Source: an uncultured Micrococcales bacterium (GTDB taxonomy: Bacteria; Actinomycetota; Actinomycetes; Actinomycetales; Microbacteriaceae). From it: a DNA stretch of 6,829 nucleotides. Both the position numbers and the translations under genes were made by a program. The stretch's first letter is position 1; each line of letters starts with the position of its first letter. Shown in pieces: positions 6,221 to 6,829 of the stretch. The notes under the pieces are model-generated. The model worked only from the letters and a program-made list of their open reading frames with translations, ran no database searches and was not told the DNA's origin. The stretch lies in NCBI GenBank assembly GCA_903866485.1, contig CAIPNT010000003.1, positions 1 through 6,829 on the forward strand, read 5' to 3'.

Positions 6221-6829
6221 TACTTTTCGCCCTCTTGCGGCAAATCAGATAGGCCAAAACTGTGTTCAACCTTCCAACTCACCCAAACGTTTGCACCAAC
6301 TTCGGTGACCGGGCTCTTGCCGATGTTTTGGGCAAAGACGGTGACCTCGCCCACGTTAGGAATGTCGATCAAATATTGGTTGCTAACGCCGGTGAAGCGA
6401 ATGTCGATGATCTCGCCAGGGCCAATCAGGTTGATGCCGGCGTGAACTTCGGGTTTCTCTTCGTGAAAGGCTGCCTTCTCTGGTCGAACACCGATCGCAA
6501 TGGCACCCGATTGCTTCTCGGCTCGAGCCTTTGGCACCGAAATCTTGTTGCCGGCAATGGTAATGCTGAGCGACTCTTGATTGCTCTCGACGATGTCGCC
6601 GACAAAGAGGTTTGACTGACCAAGAAACTTGGAGACAAACACGGTGTGTGGGCGGTCATAGAGCTTCTCTGGCGAGCCCATCTGCTCGATGCGACCCTTG
6701 TTCATAACCGCTACGGTGTCGGCCATGTCCATTGCTTCTTCTTGGTCGTGGGTTACGTGCAAGAAGGTCAAGCCAACTTCAACCTGGATGGCCTTGAGCT
6801 CAATCTGCATTTGACGTCGAAGCTTAAGG
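6220..6829 (-). CDS. potA: PotA-type ABC transporter ATP-binding protein, C-terminal part (gene enters from the right edge)
   Basis: This is the ATPase subunit that drives the PotBC importer. The frame is open to the right edge, giving 202 codons; the ATG at 6810 is internal, not a start. The fragment begins LKLRRQMQ, which in this family directly follows the Walker B and D-loop (DEP.GALD), so Walker A, the signature motif and Walker B are outside the window. The switch histidine in HVTHDQEEAM is visible (fragment residue 27). It is followed by ADTVAVMNKGRIEQMGSP and by FVSKFLGQSNLF, the hinge to the TOBE domain. That C-terminal regulatory domain occupies the last 130 or so residues, with VRPEK at about 114-118. 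The stop TAA overlaps the potB ATG by one base. Other MalK/PotA-like importer ATPases look similar; the partner permeases decide for the Pot family. Confidence 0.92.
   Translation of the reverse strand, partial: LKLRRQMQIELKAIQVEVGLTFLHVTHDQEEAMDMADTVAVMNKGRIEQMGSPEKLYDRPHTVFVSKFLGQSNLFVGDIVESNQESLSITIAGNKISVPKARAEKQSGAIAIGVRPEKAAFHEEKPEVHAGINLIGPGEIIDIRFTGVSNQYLIDIPNVGEVTVFAQNIGKSPVTEVGANVWVSWKVEHSFGLSDLPQEGEK
6230..6234 (-). promoter_or_regulatory. Ribosome binding site of potB
   Basis: GAGGG on the minus strand, within the last codons of potA, is nine bases before the potB ATG and supports the start at 6220 and coupled translation through the TAATG overlap. Confidence 0.75.

Noticed and set aside
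6262..6615. A 117-codon plus-strand open frame opposite potA
   Set aside because: It lies antisense to the well-matched PotA C-terminal domain and shows no family motif of its own.
6790..6810. ATG at 6810 as the start of a short ATPase-like gene
   Set aside because: The same frame continues to the window edge with LKLRRQ, the conserved PotA sequence after the D-loop, so this ATG is internal.

Overview
The window most likely comes from an actinobacterial chromosome, probably family Microbacteriaceae. Its moderate GC content (a little above half by eye) would suit a streamlined freshwater or 'Luna'-type lineage. The family call rests on two things. The gene order dxr - rip - ispG is the one known from actinobacteria such as Mycobacterium tuberculosis (Rv2870c-Rv2869c-Rv2868c). 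The Rip and Dxr proteins also carry sequence features I recall from Microbacteriaceae. No database search was possible, so the genus is inference.

Layout. Positions 1-3045 hold a minus-strand block: dxr (3045 to 1960), the site-2 protease gene rip (1905 to 601) and the first 178 codons of ispG (534 to the left edge). Dxr and IspG are the committed-step and penultimate enzymes of the MEP isoprenoid pathway; Rip is an intramembrane protease. A 77-base divergent intergenic region (3046-3122) separates dxr from a plus-strand 4-aminobutyrate aminotransferase gene, gabT (3123-4457). A strong hairpin (4470-4507) lies in the 63-base gap between gabT and a convergent minus-strand operon. That operon encodes a polyamine-type ABC importer: potA (C-terminal 202 codons, running off the right edge), potB (6220 to 5303) and potC (5306 to 4521). 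Its genes overlap by 1 and 4 bases.

How the genes fit together. PotA (ATPase), PotB and PotC (permeases) would form an importer with a binding protein not seen here. If the substrate is putrescine, spermidine or GABA, GabT would be a sensible downstream catabolic partner, turning GABA into succinate semialdehyde. The MEP/Rip block is a separate housekeeping unit that merely adjoins it.

Regulation. The pot genes have good Shine-Dalgarno sites and tight overlaps. gabT and rip lack a convincing ribosome binding site, and each has a TANNNT -10-like hexamer exactly six bases before the start codon, the geometry of leaderless transcripts. No RNA gene, mobile element, CRISPR array or long repeat was found. 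Every gap between genes is under 80 bases. I see no previously undescribed system here; it is ordinary core metabolism and transport with some interesting expression details.
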